From Stentor roeselii (Eukaryota; Ciliophora; Heterotrichea; Heterotrichida; Stentoridae), in NCBI GenBank assembly GCA_006503475.1, contig RSEH01000132.1:62001-126000 (forward strand): 64,000 bases of DNA, written 5' to 3'. This document shows, piece by piece, positions 1 through 9,655 of this stretch (the first letter of the stretch is position 1; each line of letters opens with the position of its first letter). The position numbers were made by a program, and so were the translations under genes. The notes under the pieces are model-generated. The model had not been told where the DNA came from. It saw only the letters and a program-made list of their open reading frames with translations, and made no database searches.

Positions 1-253
1 TTTCTGTTTACTTCTAAGCATTTCATTCGAAACATTCATCCATTTATAATAAATTAATGAAAAAAAAAATCACATATTTATTGAAAATCATTAAATCATC
101 ATTGTCTAACTTTAAACAATCCAAACCAATAAATGCTTCCCTTACTTTCTTAACTATCAATAAATCATCACTTAAAGCAGACCAATTCACAAAAATCCCA
201 AAACACAAATTCCCCAAATTCTTTAAATCTATTCAACTGTAAATCAATCCAAC

Positions 254-1126
254 ATGTCTCTTGAAAATCGAAAAACTCTGATATCATCAATCGAAAAACC
301 AAAAGAACCTCAGTTATCCAACATTTCAATATCAGTCTCACCAGCCGACTTGAAGCAACGTGCAAGCCTAATCAACAAAAACATGTTCAAAACGACTTTA
401 AACCAAAATCGTTTAGAAAAACTCGAAAGAGAAGCCTTGCGAGGTCAATGCCGAGAAATACCAGAGGGAAAAATTCAATCAAAACCCAAAAAAAAGCTTG
501 ATCTTTTAAGTCTAATCCTGAAATCCGAGCACAAAACGAACAAAACAGGCACCCAAATCATAAAACTTCCAAAACTTCCATTCGGCCGTCACAAGAGCTA
601 CAACGAGGAACCACTATTCAAAGACAAGCACTTCTTCGAGAGTTCAAAAGAAGTGATAAACCCTGAAAAAATCAAGGAATTAGAAGAAATCACCAGAAAA
701 TTCAGACTTCATGAAAAAAAATACAAGGCTGATAAACGTGGAAGGCTTCAAACAGCGAGACCACTGTTGAATGACCTTGCGCATTACGATGTTTACGACA
801 TGGGTCCAGGTGATTTGGTCTGTGAGATCCAAAACGACGTGATCAATTCATATGAAAAGGACAAGAAGAGGTTTGTGGAGGTGTTGCAAGGTAACTATAT
901 CAGTACTTTTAGGAATTTAGAAAAAGATGCACCTGAGCAGAAGTACCTTATGAGAAAGACTATTAATATGAAATACGAGCAAGACCTTGTGGAACGACTG
1001 ATGCCTGTTCCGGAATACAAAGACACTAGGTTGAGTTTGTTTTACTCCACAAAATACTCCTCGTTATTCGAGAGTCCTGAGCCCAAGTCAGTGAGTTTCA
1101 ACTTACGAAGGTCTTCTCTTAACTAA
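254..1126 (+). CDS. hypothetical protein, 290 aa
   Basis: I do not recognise this protein. It is a complete frame starting at an ATG preceded by an AT-rich leader and ending in TAA. It is basic, rich in Lys, Glu and Ser, with no signal peptide or membrane segment. The middle (about residues 130-170) looks helical and charged. The C-terminal third is better ordered, with aromatic residues around MPVPEYKDTRLSLFYSTKY, and may be a small folded or binding segment. It converges on SEC24 with only 18 bp between the two stops, so the two 3' ends must overlap or be extremely short. No intron is needed. Confidence 0.7.
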   Translation: MSLENRKTLISSIEKPKEPQLSNISISVSPADLKQRASLINKNMFKTTLNQNRLEKLEREALRGQCREIPEGKIQSKPKKKLDLLSLILKSEHKTNKTGTQIIKLPKLPFGRHKSYNEEPLFKDKHFFESSKEVINPEKIKELEEITRKFRLHEKKYKADKRGRLQTARPLLNDLAHYDVYDMGPGDLVCEIQNDVINSYEKDKKRFVEVLQGNYISTFRNLEKDAPEQKYLMRKTINMKYEQDLVERLMPVPEYKDTRLSLFYSTKYSSLFESPEPKSVSFNLRRSSLN

Positions 1127-1144
1127 TAACTAATAAGATTCTCA

Positions 1145-3209
1145 TTATCTAGTCATCTTCGTGTAAAACTCCTCATAAGTCGTCTTGACTGTCGTGACAT
1201 CTTCAACCAGTTTACCAAAGAACCTGAATTCAAATTACAGCTGTTCTCGTGTATCGCCACTCATCATCACCATCAGATTCTGATAAACCCCGCAACTTCC
1301 TCTGTACCTTTCAATGAACTCCAGTACTTCATCGTCTTTTAAGTGTCCGTGGCTATAAACAAAGTGAGAATTCGCTTTACTATTCCCAAAAAGTCGTGAA
1401 AGTAGCTCAGGTTCTGCTTCAAGTCCATAAATAAACCTTACCCACCCAGACGAACATTTCGATTCCAGTGTCAAGAAGATAGGCTCCTTTGCCTTCCAGT
1501 GACATGTACGTTAAATTCAAGACTCGAGAAAAAGACTCATGAATCGGGTACAGTCGAGGATAGATCATTACTCCTGACTCATCTGCTGACAGTGAGTTGA
1601 ATAGAAACTTGAAGTAAAAAAAAAGGTCGAGGTTCAAGTTATCTGAATGAAAATTACACCCGAATGATTTGTTTTGAAAGACCTGATGCTTCACGAGACC
1701 TAAGACACTTGCACAGAAAAACTCTAGTCGTTCTGGTTCTTTTCCCCAGATACGAATGCAGTTTAACATGATTTCTTTAGAAAGGCTTTCAACTGTTGTC
1801 TGTCCAAGATCAGGATTATCATTGACAATCATTTGAAACAGTGCTTTTTTACATATAAAATTAACAAGAGCGTCACAGTTGGCATTGAAGAGCAAGTCTT
1901 TAACAGATTCACTAGTATTAAACTTGCGGTTATGTATTCTGAGCTTTCTTTCACCTTCACAATTAGTATACAACAGAGCAGTCTGAATGTAAAAGTCCTT
2001 CAAAGAAACATTAATCGGAGTAAGTTCAAAAGCGTAGCTTTGCGGGTAGTTATAAACAGGAATTCCAAATAAACCGTCTGGTCTCAAGTTAAAATTTCCA
2101 AAACTCTGCACAATTCTCCACTCAACACTATGTCTAACTTTCAATGAACATTCCCATGCAGTGAGTGTCGTGATGCCCATGATGACCTCGTTTTTCAACT
2201 TCTCAGCTGAAGACCTAGAACTGAAATTCGGGTAAAAAAAAACCTGCCCGCCTGTTAAAGAACTCATCGTCATGAGTCCCTGCAAGTTGCAATAAGCACT
2301 GGTCTTCACGTATTGAGAAAGTGAAATATTCCAATACGAGTACTCTGAACCGATGCTTTCGTAGAAGGTGTTACTTTGTTTGAAGGTAAACTGAAGAGGA
2401 TGTGCACTTTCGCATAACATTTCACCACAGAAACTTATCACTTTGCCTCCTTGGTTTTGAAGAACTAGTCCTGCCGCACGCAAGGCTGAACGGTACCCGG
2501 TGGAGTAAGGCACTGATGGAAGCGACTTCACAAGGTCAAGGGCCCTGATCAGCTTTTCTTCTGCATCTTCGATTGAAACTAGCAGGTGCTCTGAAGGCAC
2601 TGGAAGAAATAACTCGCCTGAGTCTGACTCTGTTATTATTGACACTGAATCATCAGCGAAACTCACGAAATGAACGGATTTGTCGAAAAACATTAGAGAT
2701 ACCTCTGTACGGGGATGGCCTGGTAGAACTTTTGAGGATATTATGATGGAAAGTGTTGTTGTCACTGTATTGATAAAGTCATTTTCTTGAGATTTTATTG
2801 AGATGTCGATTAGGAATAGGAAAATACTTGGCATTGGTGGACGTGACATGTAAGACTCTGGAGCGATTATGTCGATTGACAGCTCAGTCAGTTCAACTCT
2901 CTTAGAAATATCAATTCTCTTTCCTTGACTATCAAGATTCGAGAAATACTCAGCAGGTACCGGGTTGATTGTTCGACAGAGATTGCAAACCCATTTCGAC
3001 CCAGATTCTAAAAATTCACAGAAAGGATTAATATATCCCTTGCATTGAAAACAACGAATCACTTCAGAATTCGGGAAAGAAACAGTTGGAATTGATTCAC
3101 CTGGAAGAAACGGTTTCAATATGCACCCAAAAATGAACTTACTGTCGTCTAAGAGCAACTTTGAGGAAGGTGGACTTGAGGATGTCACTGCTAGGTACCC
3201 TTCTTCCAT
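1145..3209 (-). CDS. SEC24: SEC24-like COPII coat subunit, three exons
   Basis: This is the cargo-selecting inner coat subunit of COPII vesicles budding from the ER. The N-terminal part has the Sec23/24 zinc ribbon (CFQC near residue 53, CNLC near residue 76), then the trunk (vWA-like) domain beginning near PPMPSIFLFLIDIS, the beta-sandwich and helical regions, and a C-terminal gelsolin-like domain (FVWVG, then LEAEPELLSRLFG). The C-terminus is only recovered by removing introns. A clean 15-nt GT-AG intron at 1224-1238 joins REQL to FFGKLVEDVTTVKTTYEEF, matching the family's end. An irregular 16-nt gap at 1426-1441 restores family spacing (WVG plus 13 residues to the LFG/LGY position). The joined product is about 677 aa. 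It lacks the long disordered N-terminus of animal SEC24. Family assignment is secure; the 1426-1441 junction is less so. Confidence 0.9.
1224..1238 (-). other. 15-nt intron in SEC24
   Basis: On the minus strand this reads gtaatttgaattcag. It has GT-AG ends and A at position 10. It contains a stop in the upstream reading frame; removal continues the Sec24 C-terminus to a TAA at 1145-1147. Confidence 0.85.
1426..1441 (-). other. probable irregular 16-nt intron in SEC24
   Basis: The minus strand reads gtaaggtttatttatg. Removing 16 nt restores both frame and the Sec24 gelsolin-domain alignment. The donor and the A at position 10 fit the other introns, but the 3' end is TATG, not AG. It equals a standard 15-nt intron with one extra T before the last G. 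A 25-nt GT-AG alternative (1417-1441) also keeps the frame but deletes three conserved-spacing residues. Confidence 0.5.
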
Positions 3210-3255
3210 ATTTGTCGTGGAAAAGGTTCAAGAATCATACATTTAGGAATAACAA

Positions 3256-3852
3256 CTAAAACTCGTAGTCTAGTCTTGTCAGGGCTCGGTTTTGGTAGTT
3301 TTTTATTTGGTTCATTCGCTTTTTCACCTTTTTAAAAACGTCGTTTTTCATGGTCTTTACTTCGGGTGATGAGTTTTTACTTTTAGTAAGTTTATATGTT
3401 TTTTCTCTGCTTAGATTACGCACGGCTGGCTTTTCGAGAACTGTTTGGAGTTTTGTTGGAAGGAAACGATGAACTTTACTGTCGTCGTATGCAAGACCGT
3501 CATTCAAAATTTGCAAATCATGATCATGACTGTAAAAAGAAGTAGACAAGCTTTCTCCTAAAAGTGAGCTATCAACCAAGCTCTCTTCAAATCCTTGAGC
3601 AACATCAGCAATATCAACCAAATACGTGGAAAACATAGGTTTCAAGTGTTTCTGTTGTTCTAAACTTTTCAAACTCCTAAAAATTTTAAAAAACCTTTTA
3701 GAAAACCTAGAACAATCCGAGCTATCTTCCTAAAACTTACCTTTTTTAAACATCATAGCCAAGTAGCTCTGCATTAAATGAAGCGCTTCAGCAAGAGCAC
3801 GATTATAGCTATTCTCCAGTGCCCGAGTGGCGAATCCACTGTAGATCGACAT
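3256..3852 (-). CDS. hypothetical protein, 193 aa, one intron
   Basis: I do not recognise this protein. The 3' part is an open frame without a sensible ATG. Extending upstream on the minus strand finds ATG at 3850-3852 (MSIYSGFATRALENSYNRAL) and a 15-nt intron at 3726-3740, which joins AMMFKK to DSSDCSRFSKRFFKIFRSLK without stops. The N-terminus is helical, with paired aromatic and Leu residues; the middle is acidic; the C-terminus is very basic (KKVKKRMNQIKNYQNRALTR). No signal peptide. It lies between SEC24 and another unknown gene on the same strand, with 46 bp to SEC24. Confidence 0.7.
3726..3740 (-). other. 15-nt intron
   Basis: The minus strand reads gtaagttttaggaag, with GT-AG ends and A at position 10. 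It interrupts codon AAA-G|AT and carries an in-frame stop if retained. Confidence 0.8.
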
Positions 3853-3897
3853 ACTATAACTGTAAAAACCCAGAGAATAGTTCAAGCAATGTTTTAA

Positions 3898-4860
3898 TTA
3901 CATAACTTTACACTTATTTTGATGGACATTCGCTTCATACAGCTTCTGAAGTCTTTCACAGTCATTAAGCAGCTTCAGCATCGCTTTGCCTTCTTTGACA
4001 ACAGTGAGCCCAGTGACCATCTTCGGAAGAGCCTTAAGCACAGAAGAGCTTGCCTTGTCTTCCTTATTCTCCCTGTTCTGGCATTCAGAGTAAAGAACTC
4101 TTACTTCAAAAGGCAATTTTTTCTCATGTTTCAAGACAGCTTTATAATAAGCTGCCGGAAGTTTGACTTCTCCACCTTTCAAGCACTTTTCAAGGTACTC
4201 TTTACAGTCATCTCTTGAATTCAAGTCGAAATCGTGGATCAATACCTTGTTAAGGATGAACTCGAAGTACCTGGGAGGGTCAAGCTGTTTGAAACATGCA
4301 AGTTTAATAGAAAGATGAGTGAATTGCCACAGGACAAGCATAGTCTTCGGTAAAGGACTCACACTTTCAATAGACTTACGAATTTTTTCCAATCGCTTTT
4401 CACGAACTCCTGAAATCGAAGCTCGAACTTCAATCGCAATGAGTTTAATCAACAGAAGAAAGTGCTTCGCACTGAGGTACTCGTGGTTAGGGCTTCCTGC
4501 AGGGTCATAACAACGATAAGCAGGAACTGGGATTCTAACTGAATTGTTTGGATGCTGGATTAATATATACCCACTTAACTGAATACCTTCTGACTCAAAT
4601 GGCTCTTCAATAAACTTAGCGAAAAGTCGACTTGTCGAAGTGTGAAACTTGGAATAAGCCATCGAGTCCGATTCACAAAATTCAAGCACAAAGTACTTCT
4701 TGTTAATCTGGTAAAGTCCTGGCATCTTATTCTGTGAAAAGTCAAGAAGTCTTCTCAAATTCGCTGAAATTGAGTTCGTTGAAATCTCCGAAAGTCGCGA
4801 ATCTCCTGCTAAAGACTGAGGACCTGAAGCTTTACTTGACAGTCGGAAGGAATTTTCCAT
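3898..4860 (-). CDS. hypothetical protein, 320 aa
   Basis: I do not recognise this protein. The frame is complete, with ATG at 4858-4860 and stop TAA at 3898-3900. The N-terminal 40 residues are Ser-rich and low complexity. Residues about 45-150 look like a mixed alpha/beta domain (YFVLEFCES, GYILIQHPNNSVRIPVPAYRCYD). The C-terminal half is helical with many Lys and Leu and ends NKCKVM. No signal peptide or membrane span. Its start codon is 18 bp from the start of the divergent dehydrogenase gene, so both must share a very small promoter. Confidence 0.7.
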   Translation of the reverse strand: MENSFRLSSKASGPQSLAGDSRLSEISTNSISANLRRLLDFSQNKMPGLYQINKKYFVLEFCESDSMAYSKFHTSTSRLFAKFIEEPFESEGIQLSGYILIQHPNNSVRIPVPAYRCYDPAGSPNHEYLSAKHFLLLIKLIAIEVRASISGVREKRLEKIRKSIESVSPLPKTMLVLWQFTHLSIKLACFKQLDPPRYFEFILNKVLIHDFDLNSRDDCKEYLEKCLKGGEVKLPAAYYKAVLKHEKKLPFEVRVLYSECQNRENKEDKASSSVLKALPKMVTGLTVVKEGKAMLKLLNDCERLQKLYEANVHQNKCKVM

Positions 4861-4878
4861 GTTTTATATAGAAATATA

Positions 4879-5883
4879 ATGCAAACCACTTCAACTTCCT
4901 CCAGGTACTTCGCCTTGAAGCGCATCATGATCACTGGGGCTTCCAGTGGTATTGGTCGAGCCTGTGCTTTTTGGTTTTTAAATCAAGGAGCGCGAGTGGC
5001 TCTAGTGGGTCGAGACAAGTCAGCTTTAGATGCTATTGGTGAACATTTTCCTCATCAAGCAGTGACGGCGCAGTGCGATTTTGTTTCAGATATGAGTCAA
5101 TACGAACTAGTGACAGGGGTGGTCGAAGCTTTAGGCGGACTTGACATTTTAATCAACGCTGCAGGGCTTATCTTTGAAAACGACTTGGAAGGGACTTTTC
5201 CTCAGGATCATGATTATTTGTTGGATATCAACTTGAGGGCAGTTTTTCATATTTCTTCGATGTGCGCTCCGTTTTTAAAGAGGTCGAAAGGCGTGATCCT
5301 TAACTTTTCAGCGGAATGGGGAAACCGCCCGCAACAAGGAATAATTTCTTATTGCATGACCAAGGCAGGAATTGAGATGCTTACAAAATGCCTGGCTTTA
5401 GAACTTGCTCCTGTGAGAGTAAATGCAGTGGCTCCAGGAGTCACCAGGACAAACCTGATGAATTACTTGCTTGTTCCTCAGGAGGACCAGGACTGGGTGT
5501 ATAGAAGAATCGCGGATACTACTCCTTTGAAACGTGTTGCAAATGTTGATGATATTGCAAAAATCGTGGTTTTTCTTTGTTCGAATAAAGCACGAAAAAT
5601 CACTGGTCAGGTCTTGAGATGTGATGGAGGCCGACATCTGACAAATGCGCTTTTCACTCATTGGGATAGCTCAGGGACTATGTCGAGTAAAATATTTCCT
5701 AAGCAGAATCAACAGGTCATTGGAAGGGAAGTCTCTAGGACGTCAAATCAAAGGTTAAATTTAAGGGAAATGCTTGAAAAGTCAAGATGGTATACGGACA
5801 TGGCTGATGCTCATGTAAAAATTAGAAGTGGGTATAATGCTCGAGAGGTTGAAGAAGATGATGTTTTTGTTGGGGAAGATTAA
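4879..5883 (+). CDS. short-chain dehydrogenase/reductase with C-terminal extension
   Basis: This is an NAD(P)-dependent SDR oxidoreductase of classical type. It has the cofactor glycine motif TGASSGIG (residues 19-26), the structural NAAG (93-96), a catalytic Ser in LNFSAEWG (144) and YCMTK with Tyr158 and Lys162. The CDGG near residue 248 marks the usual end of a ~250-aa SDR. About 82 further residues follow, polar and then acidic, ending EEDDVFVGED, which the core enzyme does not need. The charged Arg in GRDKSAL suggests NADPH preference (inference). The substrate cannot be told from sequence. No targeting peptide is evident. Confidence 0.88.
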   Translation: MQTTSTSSRYFALKRIMITGASSGIGRACAFWFLNQGARVALVGRDKSALDAIGEHFPHQAVTAQCDFVSDMSQYELVTGVVEALGGLDILINAAGLIFENDLEGTFPQDHDYLLDINLRAVFHISSMCAPFLKRSKGVILNFSAEWGNRPQQGIISYCMTKAGIEMLTKCLALELAPVRVNAVAPGVTRTNLMNYLLVPQEDQDWVYRRIADTTPLKRVANVDDIAKIVVFLCSNKARKITGQVLRCDGGRHLTNALFTHWDSSGTMSSKIFPKQNQQVIGREVSRTSNQRLNLREMLEKSRWYTDMADAHVKIRSGYNAREVEEDDVFVGED

Positions 5884-5905
5884 GGTGATTAGTTCCTCTA
5901 GATAA

Positions 5906-7930
5906 TTAACTACTTAAAGAAGCTCTTTCTTCTGGCTTTAGAAGAGCTTTGCTCAGGTAAAGATTCGTAAATTCCAGTAAAATGAAGAGAAAACTTAAAA
6001 CGAACATGAAGATAAATACTTGGTAAATACTTTCCCGGGTGTTGTCACACATTGATTTCTTTAAGGTCTTCATGTAGCTTCTTACAAAGGCGCAGTTCAA
6101 AGCTTTGACAAGTCCTCTGGATCCTAAAACTTTATCATAAACAACTCCCAACTGGTCATGGTCAAAGAAATATTTATGAATTTTTTCTCTTTGAATCAAA
6201 AGATGATCAACTGACGAGTTTATCGAATTGTTCACCTTAATAAGACCTTCTTGTAGATCTAAAGCAAGAGAATCAACTGAACTTTGAAAATCTTGCAAAC
6301 TCGTCTGATACTTTTGAAGGTTTTCCAGGTAGTCTCCAAGAGAGTTCCTCAACGTGCAGTCCAAGTAACTCGAATAACGACTTGAAACTGTTAAATCGTT
6401 CCAGCTTTCAATCACCAAACAAGCTGATTGTCCTAAGTTAATCTTCGGGTTATTCGGAGGTACAATTGGCTTATTTCCACATTTCGAAGCAACGAAAACC
6501 CACTGATCAAAAAGTTTTCTTGAACAGTTTCCCATATAATTCCCAGAGACGCTACTATCTGAGTACTTATTCAGTTCTTGTAAGTTGAATTCAGGAGTCA
6601 GCTGCTGATCTTCATCGACAATATCACTGTAAGTCTCCAGTTTCTTCACTTGGTCGAAATTTTCAGTCATTGATGAAAAATCTGCGAGTTCTGGGGTGAT
6701 TCCCAGTTCGTCATAAATGTATTCTTCTTGATCGATCAGTTCTGTATAGCCTTCAAAGGTTTCATTGAGTTTTAACTGAATATATAAATCGCCGCCTTCA
6801 TTGAGACAGACATTCATATATTCGTAGATGTAGTCAGGCACTACGACGTCGTATTCTTTCAGACCTTCAGGGTCCAAAAGACTGTCGATTAACCCGCAAG
6901 AGTCATTTGAAACGATTCCGAAACTGAGAAGCGAGATACAAAGAACGAAGCCGATGACAGCGAGCAAGCCACTGAAGACCCAATAACAACAAAGCCCGTG
7001 AGATAGTTTCGGCTTGTTCAGGGCCTGGGCAGAAACCGTGATCAAGATCCCAACACAAATAAACCAACCAATAAACAAATAACTCAATGTGAATGATCTC
7101 CATCCAGTCTTCGCAGAGTCTTGATTATCTCGAATCCAGGTCTTGATGTTATCATTTACTTCTTTGTTACCGTTGATGAATTGTTGGATACTGTCATCAG
7201 CTGAATTTATTTCCTTTACTATTCTTCCAGTTTGAGAAATCGTGCTTAAATCAGCCTCTTTAAACGTGTAAATCGTTAAATCGATAGGACTTATAGATTC
7301 TAGATACTCTTGATTAATTTGATAAGTGTAAGTCCCAGATGTTGAAGTGCCTCCAAGATTTTCAATGTAATTCAGTTTTACTTTTCCAGAACTGTAAGGG
7401 TTAGGCGAGTCAGCTTTTGAGTCGGAGAAGTCTGAGTAGTAGTCATTGAGAACTGACTGAAAATCCTTAGTATCTGACTCCAGCCAGTCAGTATCGTCCC
7501 ATAAAGCGTTAGTCAAAATTGCGTATTTATCATTTAAGACTCCAACGATGTAGTCTAGGTCATCTTTCGCTGTTGCCAAACCTATCCAATTGTAGTTATC
7601 GTTACCGTTCAATAAACAGTATGGAATCCTACCTGCTGAGCATTGTAACTGCATGTAACTCTGATAGGCACTGTCAGAATAGTGGATTATGTACCCGCAG
7701 CAACCCATTGCGAGAAAAGTTACTATTGCTGAAAAAGCAACGAAAATGTTGCGAATTCTGTCACTTCGGGCTAATATCTTACGTTTACAACAAACTGCTA
7801 TAAAACATCTGATCAGTGTTGCGAAGATAAAGATTAACAAGGCAAGGGCTGCGAAGACTATCCATGGCATCACTGTCTTTATCAGATCATGTGCATAATC
7901 ATTCCAATCATAGCTACTACTCTGTTTCAT
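5906..7930 (-). CDS. five-span membrane protein, prominin-like
   Basis: A 674-aa protein with prominin (CD133) topology. TM1 is about 18-46, followed by a short Cys-containing cytoplasmic turn (RCFIAVCCKRK), then TM2 about 62-83, a first large external loop of roughly 195 residues, TM3 about 283-306, TM4 about 315-342, a second loop of about 295 residues, TM5 about 635-660 and a short cytoplasmic tail. Prominins bind cholesterol-rich membrane protrusions, including cilia and microvilli, which would suit a ciliate cortex. The call rests on topology, loop sizes and Cys placement, not on a clear sequence match, so it is an inference. It diverges from the MFS gene with 170 bp between starts. Confidence 0.55.
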   Translation of the reverse strand: MKQSSSYDWNDYAHDLIKTVMPWIVFAALALLIFIFATLIRCFIAVCCKRKILARSDRIRNIFVAFSAIVTFLAMGCCGYIIHYSDSAYQSYMQLQCSAGRIPYCLLNGNDNYNWIGLATAKDDLDYIVGVLNDKYAILTNALWDDTDWLESDTKDFQSVLNDYYSDFSDSKADSPNPYSSGKVKLNYIENLGGTSTSGTYTYQINQEYLESISPIDLTIYTFKEADLSTISQTGRIVKEINSADDSIQQFINGNKEVNDNIKTWIRDNQDSAKTGWRSFTLSYLFIGWFICVGILITVSAQALNKPKLSHGLCCYWVFSGLLAVIGFVLCISLLSFGIVSNDSCGLIDSLLDPEGLKEYDVVVPDYIYEYMNVCLNEGGDLYIQLKLNETFEGYTELIDQEEYIYDELGITPELADFSSMTENFDQVKKLETYSDIVDEDQQLTPEFNLQELNKYSDSSVSGNYMGNCSRKLFDQWVFVASKCGNKPIVPPNNPKINLGQSACLVIESWNDLTVSSRYSSYLDCTLRNSLGDYLENLQKYQTSLQDFQSSVDSLALDLQEGLIKVNNSINSSVDHLLIQREKIHKYFFDHDQLGVVYDKVLGSRGLVKALNCAFVRSYMKTLKKSMCDNTRESIYQVFIFMFVLSFLFILLEFTNLYLSKALLKPEERASLSS

Positions 7931-8100
7931 GACCTTTTTGAGATGATTCTACTTTAACCCTTACCGTTCCAATCAGCGATCTATAAAAATCATGTGCATT
8001 AGAAATATCTCCATGAACAAACCTATCAAAATCAACATTATCACAATAGCTAGGTTCTCCCATCTTAAAATATAAACAACTCTCCAACCCACTTCCAATA

Positions 8101-9525
8101 ATGGAGAAAAACATCGCCTATGAAGCTTTAGAAACAATCGGCTGGGGAAGATACAACATTTCGATCTTTTTCATCACCGGAATGGTAATTTAAAAAGAGG
8201 CATGGTTTGGGTTCGACCTGTGGTCAGCGAACATGACCTACATCATTGAAGGTTGCATTGAAGACTGGAATGAATCCACATTTAACATAAGCATCAGTGC
8301 ATCGATGCTTCAAATCGGAATGCTTATCGGAAACCTGCTTTGGGGCATCTTAAGTGACAAGTTTGGCCGAAAAGTTTGTTTTAAAGCTTCAGGCCTTGTT
8401 AATGCTGTCGGAAGTCTGATGCTGGTCTTTTCATTCAACATTTATTTCCTCAGCCTCTCGCTTTTCATCATCGGAACGGCCATGGCAGGTGAGTTAATTC
8501 TCGCGAATGTTTTTTTCTGTGAGTTTTGCCCACCTAGCAAGAGATATTTAATGACTTTGCTTTCTTTGTTCTTCAGTTTCGGGTCTATTACCACTGCTTT
8601 GGTCGCTTATTTAACAGCACTGTTAAACTCGTCAGGTGTTAGCAACTGGAGAATAATTGTTGCTTTTGGAGCTTTTGTTCAGGTTTCGTTAATGTTTTTC
8701 AGGAGCAGGATCAGAGAAACTCCTGTTTTTTTGACGACTCAAGGAAAAATCAGGGAGTCTGAAGAAGTTTTAGATGTGATTTCGAGAGCTAATCAGAAAA
8801 TTGGCTTTGAGTACTGCAAACTTGAAGGGTTCAATGAAAAAGAGCAGGAAATTGACGATGATGATAAAAAGAATGAAAAATGGAGTGCAAAACGAACTTT
8901 TCATGTGTTGTTTGGAAAGGATTTATTGAAAATTACAGTGGTTTGGAGCGTTGTAAGAGAAAATTAGGCGTATTGGCTAGCAGCCTTTTCATTTGCAGGG
9001 TTTCTTTACTTCATGAGGCAGTTTTTATCGTATTTAAGCACTTCTGAGGCGTATTTGATTATCATGATTCAACAAATTGCAGGAATTCCTGGAATTTTAC
9101 TAGGAACTTGGATGGTTGAAAGCTTTTTAGGCAGGAAATGGACAACTTTCTTCACTTTTATTGCGAGTGGTGTTTGTGTTTATATTTTTACTTTAAGTGA
9201 AGAACCGGTTTTTGTATGTTTTAAGCAGGTTCTTGTTATTACCGCGTTTTATTACTTTTTTGTTTATCTCTCATTTGCTGCGCTTTATACTTTCGAAGCT
9301 GAGTCTTTTCCTTCTGAAATCAGGAATCGGGGAGTTGGATTTGTTGGAGTTTTAGCTCGAATTGGAGGAGTCGTTGCTCCTGTTTTCACTGGCGGGCTGC
9401 TTGAGTATGAAAATGGAGTACTTTTGGTGCTGTATTCTTATGCTTTTAGCTATATAACGAGTGGGGTGTTGATGATCTTGCTGAAGGAAACCAGGGTAAG
9501 ATATGATAAAGTGAGAGATGCCTAG
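8101..9525 (+). CDS. MFS transporter, SVOP/sugar-porter type, three exons
   Basis: A 12-span major facilitator transporter of about 464 aa, in the group with SVOP/SV2 and organic-ion or sugar porters. The N-terminus LETIGWGRYNISIFF matches the family's opening GxGxYQ/N helix, and the MFS loop 2-3 signature appears as GILSDKFGRK. The frame is broken twice by 15-nt introns (8185-8199 and 8953-8967); removing both gives a continuous protein from the ATG at 8101. Exon 1 encodes exactly 28 residues. The central cytoplasmic loop contains a charged stretch (KEQEIDDDDKKNEK). The substrate is unknown. Confidence 0.85.
8185..8199 (+). other. 15-nt intron in MFS gene
   Basis: Reads gtaatttaaaaagag, with GT-AG ends and A at position 10. 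It is phase 0, between ITGM and AWFGF. Retention adds an in-frame TAA. Confidence 0.88.
8953..8967 (+). other. 15-nt intron in MFS gene
   Basis: Reads gtaagagaaaattag, with GT-AG ends and A at position 10. It is phase 0, joining VVWSV to AYWLAAFSF. The last three bases form an in-frame TAG if retained. Confidence 0.9.
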
Positions 9526-9655
9526 TCTCATTATCATTTGAATCAAAGCCTTAAATCCCAATTCTTCTTCGCCACCTCCTCAAACTAAACTAACCCTTTA
9601 AGGCTTAACCCAAAAAATCATCCCCAATCTCTTCAACACCCACTCACCCAATAAA

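Noticed and set aside
57-242. 61-codon frame ahead of the first gene
   Set aside because: Composition follows the AT-rich leader, with no domain or motif; ends just before a good ATG at 254.
1417-1441. 25-nt GT-AG intron in SEC24
   Set aside because: It keeps frame but deletes residues that other Sec24 proteins retain, and no other intron here exceeds 16 nt.
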